A stretch of 64,000 nt of DNA from Streptomyces hyderabadensis (GTDB lineage: Bacteria > Actinomycetota > Actinomycetes > Streptomycetales > Streptomycetaceae), in the NCBI RefSeq assembly GCF_020404845.1, contig NZ_JAIOJZ010000016.1, positions 62,001 through 126,000 of the forward strand, read 5' to 3'. A model generated the notes under the pieces. It was given only the letters and a program-made list of their open reading frames with translations. It was not told the DNA's origin and did not search any database. Below, piece after piece: positions 32,318 to 41,159 of the stretch. A program made the translations under genes and the position numbers. Numbering within the stretch: position 1 is the first letter of the stretch; every line of letters begins with the position of its first letter.

Positions 32318-32953
32318 TCACCTCGCGCCGGGCGATGCGGGCGGGGTCCTGCGCCCCGGCACGATCCGGTCCACCATCCCGTACTCCAGGGCCTGTTGCG
32401 CGTCCAGGACCGTATCCCGCTCGACGTCCGCGTGGATCTGCTCAGGCGTGCGGCCCGTGTGCCGTACGAGGTTCTCCTCCAGACGGGCGCGGACGCGGAG
32501 CAGTTCGGCGGCGTGGACGGCCAGGTCGCTCGCCCGGCCCTCCACCGGTTCGGTGAGCGCCGGCTGGTGGATCGCCACCCGGGCGCCCGGCAGTACGGCG
32601 CGCTTGCCCGGGGTGCCCGCCGCCAGCAGCACCGCGGCAGACGAACCGGCCTGCCCGAGGCAGGTCGTCGCCACGTCGCAGGTGACGTAGCGCATCGTGT
32701 CGTAGATCGCCGTCATGGCGGTGAAGGAGCCGCCGGGCGAGTTGACGTAGAGCTCGATGTCCCGGTCCGGCGCCTGGTGCTCCAGGTGCATGAACTGGGC
32801 CGTCACGTCGTTCGCCGAGGTCTCGTCGATCGGCGTCCCGAGGAAGACGATGCGCTCCTGGAGCAGCTTGGAGTAGGGGTCCGTCATCCGGGCCCGGTCG
32901 CTCGTGCGTTCGGTGAACTCGGGCAGGACGTGGCGGGCGGACGGTCGGGTCAT
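32318..32953 (-). CDS. clpP: ClpP-family serine protease (paralogue)
   Basis: A 211-residue ClpP subunit with Ser104 in GQAGSSAAVLLAAG, His129 in RVAIHQP and Asp180 in DVERDTVLDA; the first helix region (ERIVFLGTPIDE) and YVNSPGGSFTAM are typical. The N-terminal 35 residues are longer than in housekeeping ClpP. The usual GQAASMGA reads GQAGSSAA. It is not beside clpX or trigger factor, so it is one of the extra ClpP copies of Streptomyces. The ATG at 32953 has GAGGAGG eight bases upstream. Confidence 0.92.
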   Translation of the reverse strand: MTRPSARHVLPEFTERTSDRARMTDPYSKLLQERIVFLGTPIDETSANDVTAQFMHLEHQAPDRDIELYVNSPGGSFTAMTAIYDTMRYVTCDVATTCLGQAGSSAAVLLAAGTPGKRAVLPGARVAIHQPALTEPVEGRASDLAVHAAELLRVRARLEENLVRHTGRTPEQIHADVERDTVLDAQQALEYGMVDRIVPGRRTPPASPGAR

Positions 32954-32996
32954 GGCGAACCCCTCCTCGTGGCAGAACCGGCGTCGGCTGCGCTCT

Positions 32997-33013
32997 CTGT
33001 AAAAAATGTACAG
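32997..33013. promoter_or_regulatory. AT-rich inverted repeat between clpP and the Phd-type gene
   Basis: CTGTA and TACAG arms flank seven bases at 32997-33013, with an overlapping GTAC-AGGAC-GTAC at 33008-33020. The site is in the 108-base divergent gap. For the plus-strand gene, TAAGCT (33050-33055) lies six bases before the ATG, suggesting a leaderless transcript. The regulator binding the repeat is unknown; it does not match a ClgR box. Confidence 0.4.
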
Positions 33014-33061
33014 GACGTACGCTTCTCGGGAGTGGAGAAGGGCAAACCGTAAGCTGGGGTC

Positions 33062-33343
33062 ATGGCCTACGAGATTCCGGTGACGCAAGCCAGGGCCGAG
33101 CTGGCCGACCTGATCAACCGGGTGGTGTACGGCGGCGAGCGCGTCGTCGTGACGCGGCACGGCAAGCCTCTCGTCGCCCTCGTCTCAGCCGCCGACCTCG
33201 AAAGCCTGGAAGAGGCCCAGGAGTCCCCGGACGGCCAGGTGGTCACCTCGGTTGCCGCGGTCCACGACCCGGGCGCCGCGCCCCCGCGGGAGCACCACCG
33301 CTTCGGCATCGCCGCAGAGCATCGCGGGCCGAACCCGTCGTAA
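33062..33343 (+). CDS. Phd/YefM-type antitoxin without adjacent toxin
   Basis: A 93-residue protein with the Phd/YefM N-terminal DNA-binding fold: EIPVTQARAELADLINRV, then ERVVVTRHGKPLVALVSAADLESLE. The C-terminal 35 residues are Pro/Ala-rich and unlike known toxin-binding tails. No RelE, Doc or other toxin gene follows; the next gene is ureA after 223 bases. It may be an orphan antitoxin, act with a distant toxin, or serve as a plain repressor. It is divergent from a ClpP paralogue, the protease class that degrades antitoxins. Confidence 0.85.
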   Translation: MAYEIPVTQARAELADLINRVVYGGERVVVTRHGKPLVALVSAADLESLEEAQESPDGQVVTSVAAVHDPGAAPPREHHRFGIAAEHRGPNPS

Positions 33344-33375
33344 TGCGGACACGCTGGAAGTCGCCGACGGCATCG

Positions 33376-33413
33376 GTAATCAATCGGTCAAAACCGGGTG
33401 ACGTGGCCGTAAC
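33376..33413 (+). promoter_or_regulatory. GlnR box upstream of ureA (four half-sites)
   Basis: Four five-base half-sites start exactly 11 bases apart: GTAAT (33376), GTCAA (33387), GTGAC (33398) and GTAAC (33409), each separated by six bases. This is the spacing of the GlnR consensus gTnAc-n6-GaAAc repeated twice. TAGTCT at 33424-33429 is a possible -10. ureA is a known GlnR target in Streptomyces coelicolor, so nitrogen control of this operon is expected. The rest of the 223-base gap before ureA shows nothing else clear. Confidence 0.8.
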
Positions 33414-33566
33414 ACTGTAGCCCTAGTCTGCACCCCGATCCACCTGCGGTTTTTCGGAACCGGCGGGTGCGTTCGGGCTGCTCCATGTGTGTTACATCTA
33501 GAGCCGTCGCGGTGGCCGCGGCTGCCGGACCGTCCGGTCCTGGCGTGATGCCCTGTGAGGTGGTAA

Positions 33567-33869
<303 letters not shown>

Positions 33870-33883
33870 CGGGGGCGGCAGTC

Positions 33884-34195
33884 GTGATCCCCGGAGAGAT
33901 CCTCTTCGCCGACGAGCCGGTCGCCTTCAACGCGGGCCTCGAAGTCACCCGCCTGACCGTGCTCAACACCGCCGACCGGCCCGTCCAGGTCGGCTCCCAC
34001 TACCACTTCGCCGAGGCCAACCCCGGTCTCGAGTTCGACCGCGCCGCGGCGCACGGCAGGCGGCTGGACATCGCCGCCGGCACCGCCGTCCGGTTCGAGC
34101 CCGGCATCCCCGTCGACGTGCGGCTGGTCCCCCTCGCGGGCGCCCGGGTCGTCGTCGGACTGCGCGGCGCGACCGGAGGTGCCCTCGATGCCTGA
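33884..34195 (+). CDS. ureB: Urease beta subunit
   Basis: A 103-residue UreB (IPGEILFADEPVAFNAG, VGSHYHFAEANPGLEFDR, RFEPG). The GTG start at 33884 lies 14 bases after the ureA stop and gives the expected length; the longer open frame upstream is not used. The protein packs against UreC and UreA in the trimer. Its end overlaps ureC by eight bases. Confidence 0.97.
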   Translation: MIPGEILFADEPVAFNAGLEVTRLTVLNTADRPVQVGSHYHFAEANPGLEFDRAAAHGRRLDIAAGTAVRFEPGIPVDVRLVPLAGARVVVGLRGATGGALDA

Positions 34196-35909
34196 ACTGT
34201 CCCGCACCGCCTACGCCGACCTGTTCGGCCCGACCACCGGCGACCGCATCCGCCTCGCCGACACCGACCTGCTCGTCGAGATCGAGGAGGACCGCTCCGG
34301 CGGCCCCGGCCGCTCCGGAGACGAAGCCGTCTTCGGTGGCGGCAAGGTGCTGCGCGAGTCCATGGGGCAGGCGTGCACCACCCGAGCCGAAGGCGCCCCC
34401 GACACGGTGATCACCGGAGCCGTGATCATCGACCACTGGGGGATCGTCAAGGCCGACATCGGCATCCGCGACGGGCGGATCACCGGCATCGGCAAGGCCG
34501 GCAACCCCGACACCATGGACGGTGTCCACCCCGACCTGGTCATCGGCCCCGAGACGGAGATCGTCGCGGGCAACGGCAAGATCGTCACCGCGGGCGGCAT
34601 CGACACCCACGTCCACTTCATCGCGCCCGACGCCGTCCACGAGGCGCTGGCGTCCGGCGTCACCACCCTCATCGGCGGCGGCACCGGCCCGGCCGAGGGC
34701 AGCAAGGCGACCACCGTCACGCCCGGTGCCTGGCACCTCGCGCGGATGTTCGCCGCCCTGGAGTCCAGCCCCGTCAACATCGGCTTCCTCGGCAAGGGCA
34801 GCACCATGTCGAAGGAGTCCATGCGCGACCAACTGCGCGCCGGCGTCCTCGGCTTCAAGATCCACGAGGACTGGGGTGCGACGCCCGCCGTCATCTCCGC
34901 CTGTCTGGACGTGTGCGAGGAGTCCGGCGTCCAGCTCGCCGTCCACTCCGACACCCTGAACGAGGCCGGCTTCGTCGGCGACACCTTCGACGCGGTCGCC
35001 GGCCGCACCCTGCACGCCTTCCACGTGGAGGGCGCCGGCGGCGGCCACGCACCTGACATGATCACGGCGGTGTCGCTGCCCAACATGCTGCCGGCGTCGA
35101 CCAACCCGACCCGGCCGCACACCGTCAACACCGTCGAGGAACACCTCGACATGCTGATGGTCTGCCACCACCTGAACCCCGCAGTCCCCGAGGACCTCGC
35201 CTTCGCCGAGTCCCGGATCCGGCCCAGCACCATCGCGGCCGAGGACATCCTGCACGACATGGGGGCGATCTCCATCATGTCGTCGGACGCCCAGGCGATG
35301 GGCCGTATCGGCGAGGTGATCCTGCGGACCTGGCAGACCGCGCACGTGATGAAGCGACGGCGCGGCCTGCTGCCCGGTGACACCCGCGCCGACAACCTGC
35401 GGGCCCGTCGCTATGTCGCCAAATACACCATCAACCCCGCCGTCGCCCAGGGCATCGAGCACGAGGTCGGGTCCGTGGAGAGCGGCAAGCTCGCCGACCT
35501 GGTGCTCTGGGACCCCCGCTTCTTCGGGGTGAAGCCGCAGCTCGTCATCAAGGGCGGCCAGATCGCGTACGCGCAGGTGGGCGACGCCAACGCCTCCATC
35601 CCCACGCCGCAGCCCGTCCTGCCGCGCCCGATGTTCGGGGCCCTGGGGACCGCACCCGCGACCAACTCGGTCAACTTCGTGTCCGAGCAGGCCGTGGAGG
35701 ACGGGCTGCCGGAGCGGCTCGGACTCGGACGGTCCTTCGTGCCCATCCGGTCCACGCGCGGCCGCACCAAGGCCGACATGCGGCAGAACGACGCGCTGCC
35801 CCGGGTGGAGGTGGCCGCGGACTCCTTCGCGGTGACCATCGACGGCGAACTCGTCGAACCCGCCCCCGTCGCCGAGCTGCCGCTGGCCCAGCGGTACTTC
35901 CTCTTCTGA
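34188..35909 (+). CDS. ureC: Urease alpha (catalytic) subunit
   Basis: A 573-residue UreC. Nickel ligands and active-site residues are all present: His141 and His143 (DTHVHF), carbamylated Lys224 (GFKIHEDWG), His253 (AVHSDTLNEAG), His279 (HAFHVEGAGGGHAPD) and Asp367 (SSDAQAMGR), plus the mobile flap Cys326-His327. It should be active when nickel is loaded by the UreD/F/G proteins encoded downstream. The ATG at 34188 is chosen over GTG 34179 because GGAGG lies about nine bases upstream of the former. Confidence 0.98.
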   Translation: MPELSRTAYADLFGPTTGDRIRLADTDLLVEIEEDRSGGPGRSGDEAVFGGGKVLRESMGQACTTRAEGAPDTVITGAVIIDHWGIVKADIGIRDGRITGIGKAGNPDTMDGVHPDLVIGPETEIVAGNGKIVTAGGIDTHVHFIAPDAVHEALASGVTTLIGGGTGPAEGSKATTVTPGAWHLARMFAALESSPVNIGFLGKGSTMSKESMRDQLRAGVLGFKIHEDWGATPAVISACLDVCEESGVQLAVHSDTLNEAGFVGDTFDAVAGRTLHAFHVEGAGGGHAPDMITAVSLPNMLPASTNPTRPHTVNTVEEHLDMLMVCHHLNPAVPEDLAFAESRIRPSTIAAEDILHDMGAISIMSSDAQAMGRIGEVILRTWQTAHVMKRRRGLLPGDTRADNLRARRYVAKYTINPAVAQGIEHEVGSVESGKLADLVLWDPRFFGVKPQLVIKGGQIAYAQVGDANASIPTPQPVLPRPMFGALGTAPATNSVNFVSEQAVEDGLPERLGLGRSFVPIRSTRGRTKADMRQNDALPRVEVAADSFAVTIDGELVEPAPVAELPLAQRYFLF

Positions 35910-35917
35910 GCGCCGGG

Positions 35918-36592
35918 ATGACCCGCGCCGCACTGCTCGTCCTCGCGGACGGCCGCTTCCCCGCCGGCGGGCACGCCCACTCCGGCGGGGCGGAGGCCGC
36001 CGTCCGGGCGGGACGCATCACCGACGCCGCGAGCCTGGAGTCCTTCTGCCGGGGGCGGCTGCACACGAGCGGGGTCGTCGCGGCGTGCGTCGCGGCGGCC
36101 GCCGCCCTCGGTGTCGACCCGGGGCAGCTCGACCGGGCCGCCGACGCCCGCACCCCGTCGCCCGCCCTGCGGGTGGCGGCGCGCAGGCTGGGTCGGCAGC
36201 TGATGCGGGCCGCCCGGGCGACCTGGCCGAGCCCCGAACTCGACGCCCTGGCCTCGCGGTTCCCCAAGGGGGCCCACCAGCCCGTGGTGCTGGGACTGGC
36301 CGCGCGTGCGGCCGGTCTCGGGCCGCTCGACGCCGCGTACTGCTCCCTCTACGAGGGGGTGAGCGGGCCCGCGACGGCCGTCGTGCGGCTGCTCGGTCTC
36401 GATCCGTTCGACGCGACGGGGGTGCTGGCGCGGCTCTCGGACGACATGGACCGGGTGGCTCAGGAGGCCGTGGAGACGGGCGAGCGCGTCGTGACCGACG
36501 GGGTCGACGTGCTGCCCGCGCGGTCGGCGCCGCTGCTGGAGATCGGGGCCGAGGCGCATGCCGCTTGGGCTGTGCGGTTGTTCGCCTCCTAG
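35918..36592 (+). CDS. ureF: Urease accessory protein UreF
   Basis: A 224-residue all-helical UreF (LLVLADGRFPAGGHAHSGG, PKGAHQPVVLG, YEGVSGPATAVVRLLGLDP). It forms part of the UreD-UreF-UreG complex that guides nickel to apo-urease and gates the UreG GTPase. It starts nine bases after ureC. The next gene, ureG, follows only after a 191-base repeat-rich gap, unusual for this operon. Confidence 0.95.
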   Translation: MTRAALLVLADGRFPAGGHAHSGGAEAAVRAGRITDAASLESFCRGRLHTSGVVAACVAAAAALGVDPGQLDRAADARTPSPALRVAARRLGRQLMRAARATWPSPELDALASRFPKGAHQPVVLGLAARAAGLGPLDAAYCSLYEGVSGPATAVVRLLGLDPFDATGVLARLSDDMDRVAQEAVETGERVVTDGVDVLPARSAPLLEIGAEAHAAWAVRLFAS

Positions 36593-36783
36593 GCGGGTGG
36601 GTTCGCCCCCCGCCGCCCTGTTGGGTTCGCCCCCGCCGCCCCTCCCGTCCCGAACCCAGGGACTCTGCCCCTTCGACCCCCGCCAGGGGGCTCTGCCCCC
36701 TGGACCCCCGTTCGGCCTGGACGGCCTCGTCCTCAAGCGCCGGACGGGCTGACAGTCCCCTAGTTTTGACAGGAGCCGTTGTT
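36593..36783 (+). repeat. Repeat-rich insertion between ureF and ureG
   Basis: The gap contains a direct repeat of GGGTTCGCCCCC (36599-36610 and 36623-36634), a 9-bp perfect hairpin CCAGGGGGC/GCCCCCTGG (36683-36703) and the stretch CCTCAAGCGCCGGACGGGCT (36731-36750), which I recognise as a common dispersed intergenic sequence of Streptomyces. AGGAG near 36771 is the ribosome site of ureG. The hairpin could weaken transcription of ureG and ureD. Confidence 0.7.
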
Positions 36784-37461
36784 ATGCATCTCGACCATCA
36801 CCTCGAATCTTCCGCCGCCGTGTCCGCCGATGCCCGGCGGCCCGACGGGACCCGCCGTGCGCTGCGGATCGGGCTCGGTGGGCCCGTCGGGTCCGGGAAG
36901 ACCGCGACCGTCGCCGCGTTGTGCCGGGCGCTGCGGGAGGAGTTGTCCCTCGCCGTGGTGACCAACGACATCTACACCCGGGAGGACGCCGAGTTCCTGC
37001 TCCGCGAGGCGGTGCTGCCGCCCGAGCGGATCAGTGCCGTGGAGACCGGCGCCTGCCCGCACACCGCGATCCGTGACGACATCTCCGCCAACCTGGAGGC
37101 CGTCGAGGACCTGGAGGACGAGGTCGGACCGCTCGATCTGGTCCTGGTGGAGTCCGGTGGGGACAATCTCACCGCCACCTTCTCCCGGGGACTCGTCGAC
37201 GCGCAGGTGTTCGTGATCGACGTGGCGGGCGGTGACGACATCCCGCGCAAGGGCGGCCCCGGGGTCGCCACCGCCGACCTGCTGATCGTCAACAAGACCG
37301 ACCTGGCGCCGTACGTCGGCTCCGACCTCGCGCGCATGGCCGCCGACGCCAAGGCCGCGCGCGGCGAACTGCCCGTCATCCTGCAGTCGCTCCGGAGCGA
37401 GGACGGGGTCCGGGAGGTCGCCGACTGGGTGCGGGAGCGGATCGCCGCGTGGACCGCGTGA
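36784..37461 (+). CDS. ureG: Urease accessory GTPase UreG
   Basis: A 225-residue SIMIBI GTPase that delivers nickel to urease. The P-loop is GLGGPVGSGKTA, the metal site is in VETGACPHTAIRDD, and the G4 motif is NKTDL. The N-terminus MHLDHHLE has several histidines that may hold nickel. The ATG at 36784 follows AGGAG after 12 bases. Its end overlaps ureD. Confidence 0.97.
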   Translation: MHLDHHLESSAAVSADARRPDGTRRALRIGLGGPVGSGKTATVAALCRALREELSLAVVTNDIYTREDAEFLLREAVLPPERISAVETGACPHTAIRDDISANLEAVEDLEDEVGPLDLVLVESGGDNLTATFSRGLVDAQVFVIDVAGGDDIPRKGGPGVATADLLIVNKTDLAPYVGSDLARMAADAKAARGELPVILQSLRSEDGVREVADWVRERIAAWTA

Positions 37462-38222
37462 GGACCGCCCCGGGCGGCGTCCGGGCGAGCGCCCGCGTGC
37501 TCGCCCGCGGCGACGGGCGCGGCGGCACCGTCCTGCCGGTACTGGAGGGCGACGGGCCCCTCGCCGTGCGGCGGACCCGGGGCAGCGGTGCCGAGGCCCG
37601 GGTGATGCTGGTCGGCGCGATGAGCGGGCCGCTCGGCGGCGACCACTTCACGGTGACGGCCCGTGCGGCGGACGGCGCCCGCCTGAGCGTCGGTTCGGCC
37701 GCCGCCACCCTCGCGCTGCCGGGGCAGGACAAGGCCGGGGCACGCTACGACGTCCGGCTCGGCGTCGACGAGGACGCCGAACTGAACTGGCTGCCCGAGC
37801 AGTTGATCTCCGCCGACGGCAGCGACCTGCGCGTCACCACGTCCGTCGACGTCGCCTCCGGGGCGCGGCTGCTGCTGCGCGAGGAGCAGGTGCTCGGGCG
37901 GGCCGGGGAGGAACCGGGGCGCCTGACCAGCCGGCTGACGGTACGGATCGACGGGCGGTGCGTCCTCGACCAGGAGCTGGCGTGCGGGCCCGGCGCGCCG
38001 GGCGGCTGGGACGGGCCCGCGGGGCTGGCGGGACACCGCGCGGTCGGCCAGCTGGTCGTCGTACGGCCCGGGTTCGCCACCGGGCCGCCGGCGGCCCGGG
38101 TGTTCGAGGAGGGGGCGGCCGTCCTGCCGCTGGCCGGGCCCGCCGCGTTGGTGACCGCCGTGGCGCCGGACGCGCTGCGGCTGCGACGGCTGCTGGACGG
38201 GGCGCTGGCCTCGCTGGACTGA
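37449..38222 (+). CDS. ureD: Urease accessory protein UreD
   Basis: A 257-residue UreD/UreH scaffold protein with a beta-rich pattern: MSGPLGGDHFTVTARAADGA, NWLPEQLISADGSDL and SGARLLLREEQVLGR. It binds apo-urease and connects the UreF/UreG complex. Start options are GTG 37449 or GTG 37458, the latter overlapping the ureG stop as GTGA; either gives a coupled gene. It is last in the operon. Confidence 0.94.
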   Translation: MDRVRTAPGGVRASARVLARGDGRGGTVLPVLEGDGPLAVRRTRGSGAEARVMLVGAMSGPLGGDHFTVTARAADGARLSVGSAAATLALPGQDKAGARYDVRLGVDEDAELNWLPEQLISADGSDLRVTTSVDVASGARLLLREEQVLGRAGEEPGRLTSRLTVRIDGRCVLDQELACGPGAPGGWDGPAGLAGHRAVGQLVVVRPGFATGPPAARVFEEGAAVLPLAGPAALVTAVAPDALRLRRLLDGALASLD

Positions 38223-38374
38223 CTTCCCGACGCGGGGGAGACCGCCGGGTCCGTCGATCGAACGCCCTTCTCCGTTTATCGGATTGGCAAAGAAGTAGTA
38301 CTGGCTCTGTTCTCAGGAATCCCACAGCCGCGAGGATCCCCGTACTTGTCGCGAACACGTACGGGGAGGGCCAC

Positions 38375-39988
38375 TTGAGCACGAGCAGCATGCGGCGGAG
38401 GGCGACCGCGTTCGGCACCGCCGGAGCGCTGGTCACCGCCACGCTGATAGCCGGCGCCGTCACGGCACCCGCCGCGAGCGCGGTCCCGGCCGACGGCCAC
38501 GGGCACGCCCGGGGCTGGGACCGGGAGGCGCGCGGTGCCGCCATCGCCGCCGCCCGCGCCGCCCGGGCCGGCATCGACTGGGCGGACTGCGCCGCCGACT
38601 GGAACCTGCCGAAGCCGATCCAGTGCGGCTACGTCACGGTGCCGCTGGACTACGCCAAGCCGAACGGCAAGCAGATCAAGCTCGCCGTCGACCGCATCGG
38701 CAACACCGGGGGCAAGGGCGAGCGCCAGGGCGCCCTCATCTACAACCCCGGCGGCCCGGGCGGCTCCGGCCTGCGCTTCCCGGCCCGGGTCACGAGCAAG
38801 AGCGCGGTGTGGGCCAAGACGGCCAGGGCCTACGACTTCGTCGGCTTCGACCCGCGCGGTGTCGGCCACTCCGCGCCCATCTCCTGCGCCGACCCGCAGG
38901 AGTTCGTCAAGGCGCCCAAGGCCGACCCCGTGCCCGGCTCGGAGGCCGACAAGCTCGCCCAGCGCAAGCTCGCCCGCGAGTACGCCGAGGGCTGCCTCGA
39001 ACGCAGCGGCGAGATGCTCCCGCACATGACCACGCCGAACACCGCGCGCGACCTCGACGTGATCCGCGCCGCGCTCGGTGAGAAGAAGCTCAACTACCTC
39101 GGCGTCTCCTACGGCACCTACCTCGGCGCGGTCTACGGCACCCTCTTCCCGGACCACGTCCGCCGGATGGTCGTCGACAGCGTCGTCAACCCGTCCCGCG
39201 ACAAGATCTGGTACCAGGCCAACCTGGACCAGGACGTCGCCTTCGAGGGCCGCTGGAAGGACTGGCAGGACTGGGTGGCCGCCAACGACGCCACCTACCA
39301 CCTCGGCGACACCCGCGCCGAGGTCCAGGAACAGTGGCTGAAGCTGCGCGCCACCGCCGCGAAGGAGCCGCTCGGCGGCGTCGTCGGACCGGCCGAGCTG
39401 ATCTCCTTCTTCCAGAGCGCCCCGTACTACGACTCCGCCTGGGCGCCGACCGCCGAGATCTTCAGCAAGTACGCCGCCGGTGACACCCAGGCCCTCGTCG
39501 ACGCCGCCGCACCCGACCTGTCCGACACCGCGGGCAACGCCTCCGCGGAGAACGGCAACGCCGTCTACACGGCCGTCGAGTGCACCGACGCCAAGTGGCC
39601 CGCCAACTGGCGCACCTGGGACCGGGACAACACCCGGCTGCACCGCGACCACCCGTTCATGACCTGGGCCAACGCCTGGATGAACCTGCCCTGCGCCACC
39701 TGGCCGGTCAAGCAGCAGACCCCGCTGAACGTCAAGACCGGCAAGGGACTTCCGCCGGTGCTGATCGTCCAGTCCGAGCGCGACGCGGCCACCCCGTACG
39801 AGGGCGCCGTCGAACTGCACCAGCGGTTCAAGGGCTCCCGGCTCATCACCGAGCGGGACGCCGGCTCGCACGGCGTCACCGGACTGGTCAACCCGTGCGT
39901 CAACGACCGGGTGGACAGCTACCTGCTCACCGGCAAGGTGGACGCGCGCGACGTGACCTGCGCGCCGCACGCCACGCCCAAGCCGTAA
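38375..39988 (+). CDS. tap: Secreted tripeptidyl aminopeptidase (Tap-like, S33)
   Basis: A 537-residue secreted serine exopeptidase resembling Streptomyces lividans Tap. It has a twin-arginine-like or Sec signal (MRRRATAFGTAGALV to about residue 36), an S33 alpha/beta-hydrolase core with YNPGGPGGSG (oxyanion hole), Ser245 in LGVSYGTYLG, Asp470 in SERDAATP and His499 in AGSHGVTG, plus the cysteines near the C-terminus. The TTG at 38375 is preferred because GGGGAGG is six bases upstream; ATG 38390 is an alternative. It releases tripeptides from peptide N-termini, aiding growth on protein. Confidence 0.92.
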   Translation: MSTSSMRRRATAFGTAGALVTATLIAGAVTAPAASAVPADGHGHARGWDREARGAAIAAARAARAGIDWADCAADWNLPKPIQCGYVTVPLDYAKPNGKQIKLAVDRIGNTGGKGERQGALIYNPGGPGGSGLRFPARVTSKSAVWAKTARAYDFVGFDPRGVGHSAPISCADPQEFVKAPKADPVPGSEADKLAQRKLAREYAEGCLERSGEMLPHMTTPNTARDLDVIRAALGEKKLNYLGVSYGTYLGAVYGTLFPDHVRRMVVDSVVNPSRDKIWYQANLDQDVAFEGRWKDWQDWVAANDATYHLGDTRAEVQEQWLKLRATAAKEPLGGVVGPAELISFFQSAPYYDSAWAPTAEIFSKYAAGDTQALVDAAAPDLSDTAGNASAENGNAVYTAVECTDAKWPANWRTWDRDNTRLHRDHPFMTWANAWMNLPCATWPVKQQTPLNVKTGKGLPPVLIVQSERDAATPYEGAVELHQRFKGSRLITERDAGSHGVTGLVNPCVNDRVDSYLLTGKVDARDVTCAPHATPKP

Positions 39989-40054
39989 CCCGGCGGGCGG
40001 ACACCTGAGGGAGGGGGCGACCGGTCCGACCGGCCGTCCCCTGTCGGTATCCCG

Positions 40055-41080
40055 CTACCGTCCCTCGGCCCAGGCGTCCTCCGCCGCGTAGTCGAAGAGG
40101 TCGCCGTAGGCCTGGAACATCTTCGGGTACGCCTCCCGCCAGTCCCGCCCCGCCAGCCGCTCCTCGATGAACGCCACCGTCTCAGGAAGGGTGTCGGCGT
40201 ACCCGGCCACCGGGCGGTAGCCCAACTGCTCCCGCGCCGCGCTCATGTCGCACACCACCGGCGCGGGCACGGTCCACGGCGTGTCGCCCACGCCGTCCAC
40301 CGGCGGGCCGTCCAGCAGCACGTCCTGCGTCTCGACGCCCATCACCGCGTCGATCGCCGCCGCGATCTCCGCCACCGTCGGGGCGTCCGGGTCCACCGCG
40401 TTCAGGACGCGGGTGCCCGGCCGCGGGGCGGCCAGCCGGATCAGCTCGGCGATGTTGCGCACGCTCGCCGGGTGGAAGCGGCTCGCCCCGCCGTACGCGA
40501 GCACACGCCGGCGCCTGCCGTCGAGGTTGCGCTTGACGAAGTACAGCTCGCGCGGGGTCCGGCAGTAGGGGCCGTGGATCGCGCCCGCCCGCAGCAGCGT
40601 CACCGGCAACCGGTCGCCCGCCGCCAGGAGTTCCCGCTCCAGCGCCGCCTTGCCGGTGCTGTAGGAGCCGTCGCCCGGGCGGATGGTGCGCTGCGTCTCC
40701 GGGACCGGCACCGGGTACTCGGGGAAGCCGTCGGGCTCGGCCTGGGTGTCGAAGTTGCGGCCCTTGTCGTCCTCGTAAACCGAGACGCTGGAGATCACCA
40801 CCGCCGAGCCGACCCGCCCGGCCAGCGAGACCAACTGCCGTGCGTGCCCTGCCCCGTACGCCACCATGTCCACCAGGACGTCGCAGCCCTCGCCCACCGC
40901 CGCCGACAGCGCCGCGTCGTCCTCCCGGTCGGCGCGCGCCACCCGTACGTCCTTGGGTCACCGTGCGTCCCGGTCGCCGCCCCGCGAGACGGCCGTCACC
41001 TCCCAGCCGTCCCGGGCCAGCGCACCGACCGCCGCCCGTCCGATCTGTCCCGTCGCCCCGATCACCACTGCACGTGTCAT
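40055..41080 (-). pseudogene. NAD-dependent epimerase interrupted by an in-frame TGA
   Basis: The reading frame begins at ATG 41080 with the Rossmann motif VIGATGQIGRAAVGALARDG, but codon 41 is TGA (40958-40960). The same frame continues without shift to 40055 with VVISSVSVYEDD, YSTGKAALE and a normal C-terminus, about 341 residues in total. The gene is therefore an extended-SDR epimerase/reductase broken by one nonsense codon. Re-initiation at GTG 40942 would give 295 residues without the nucleotide-binding glycines, probably inactive. A sequencing error or strain-specific mutation are alternatives. Neighbours do not reveal the substrate. Confidence 0.8.
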
Positions 41081-41159
41081 ACGGCGACCGTAGGCGCCCC
41101 GCCACCGGTCGGCCACGCCCTTCTGCCGACGGCAGACGGCGGAACCCTCAGGGCCCCGG

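Noticed and set aside
32997..33020. ClgR box upstream of clpP
   Set aside because: The ClgR pattern GTTCGC-N5-GCGAAC is not matched; the arms here are CTGTA/TACAG and GTAC/GTAC.
36683..36703. Hairpin as a true terminator of the urease operon after ureF
   Set aside because: ureG and ureD follow in the same direction with good starts, and urease needs them; partial attenuation is more likely.
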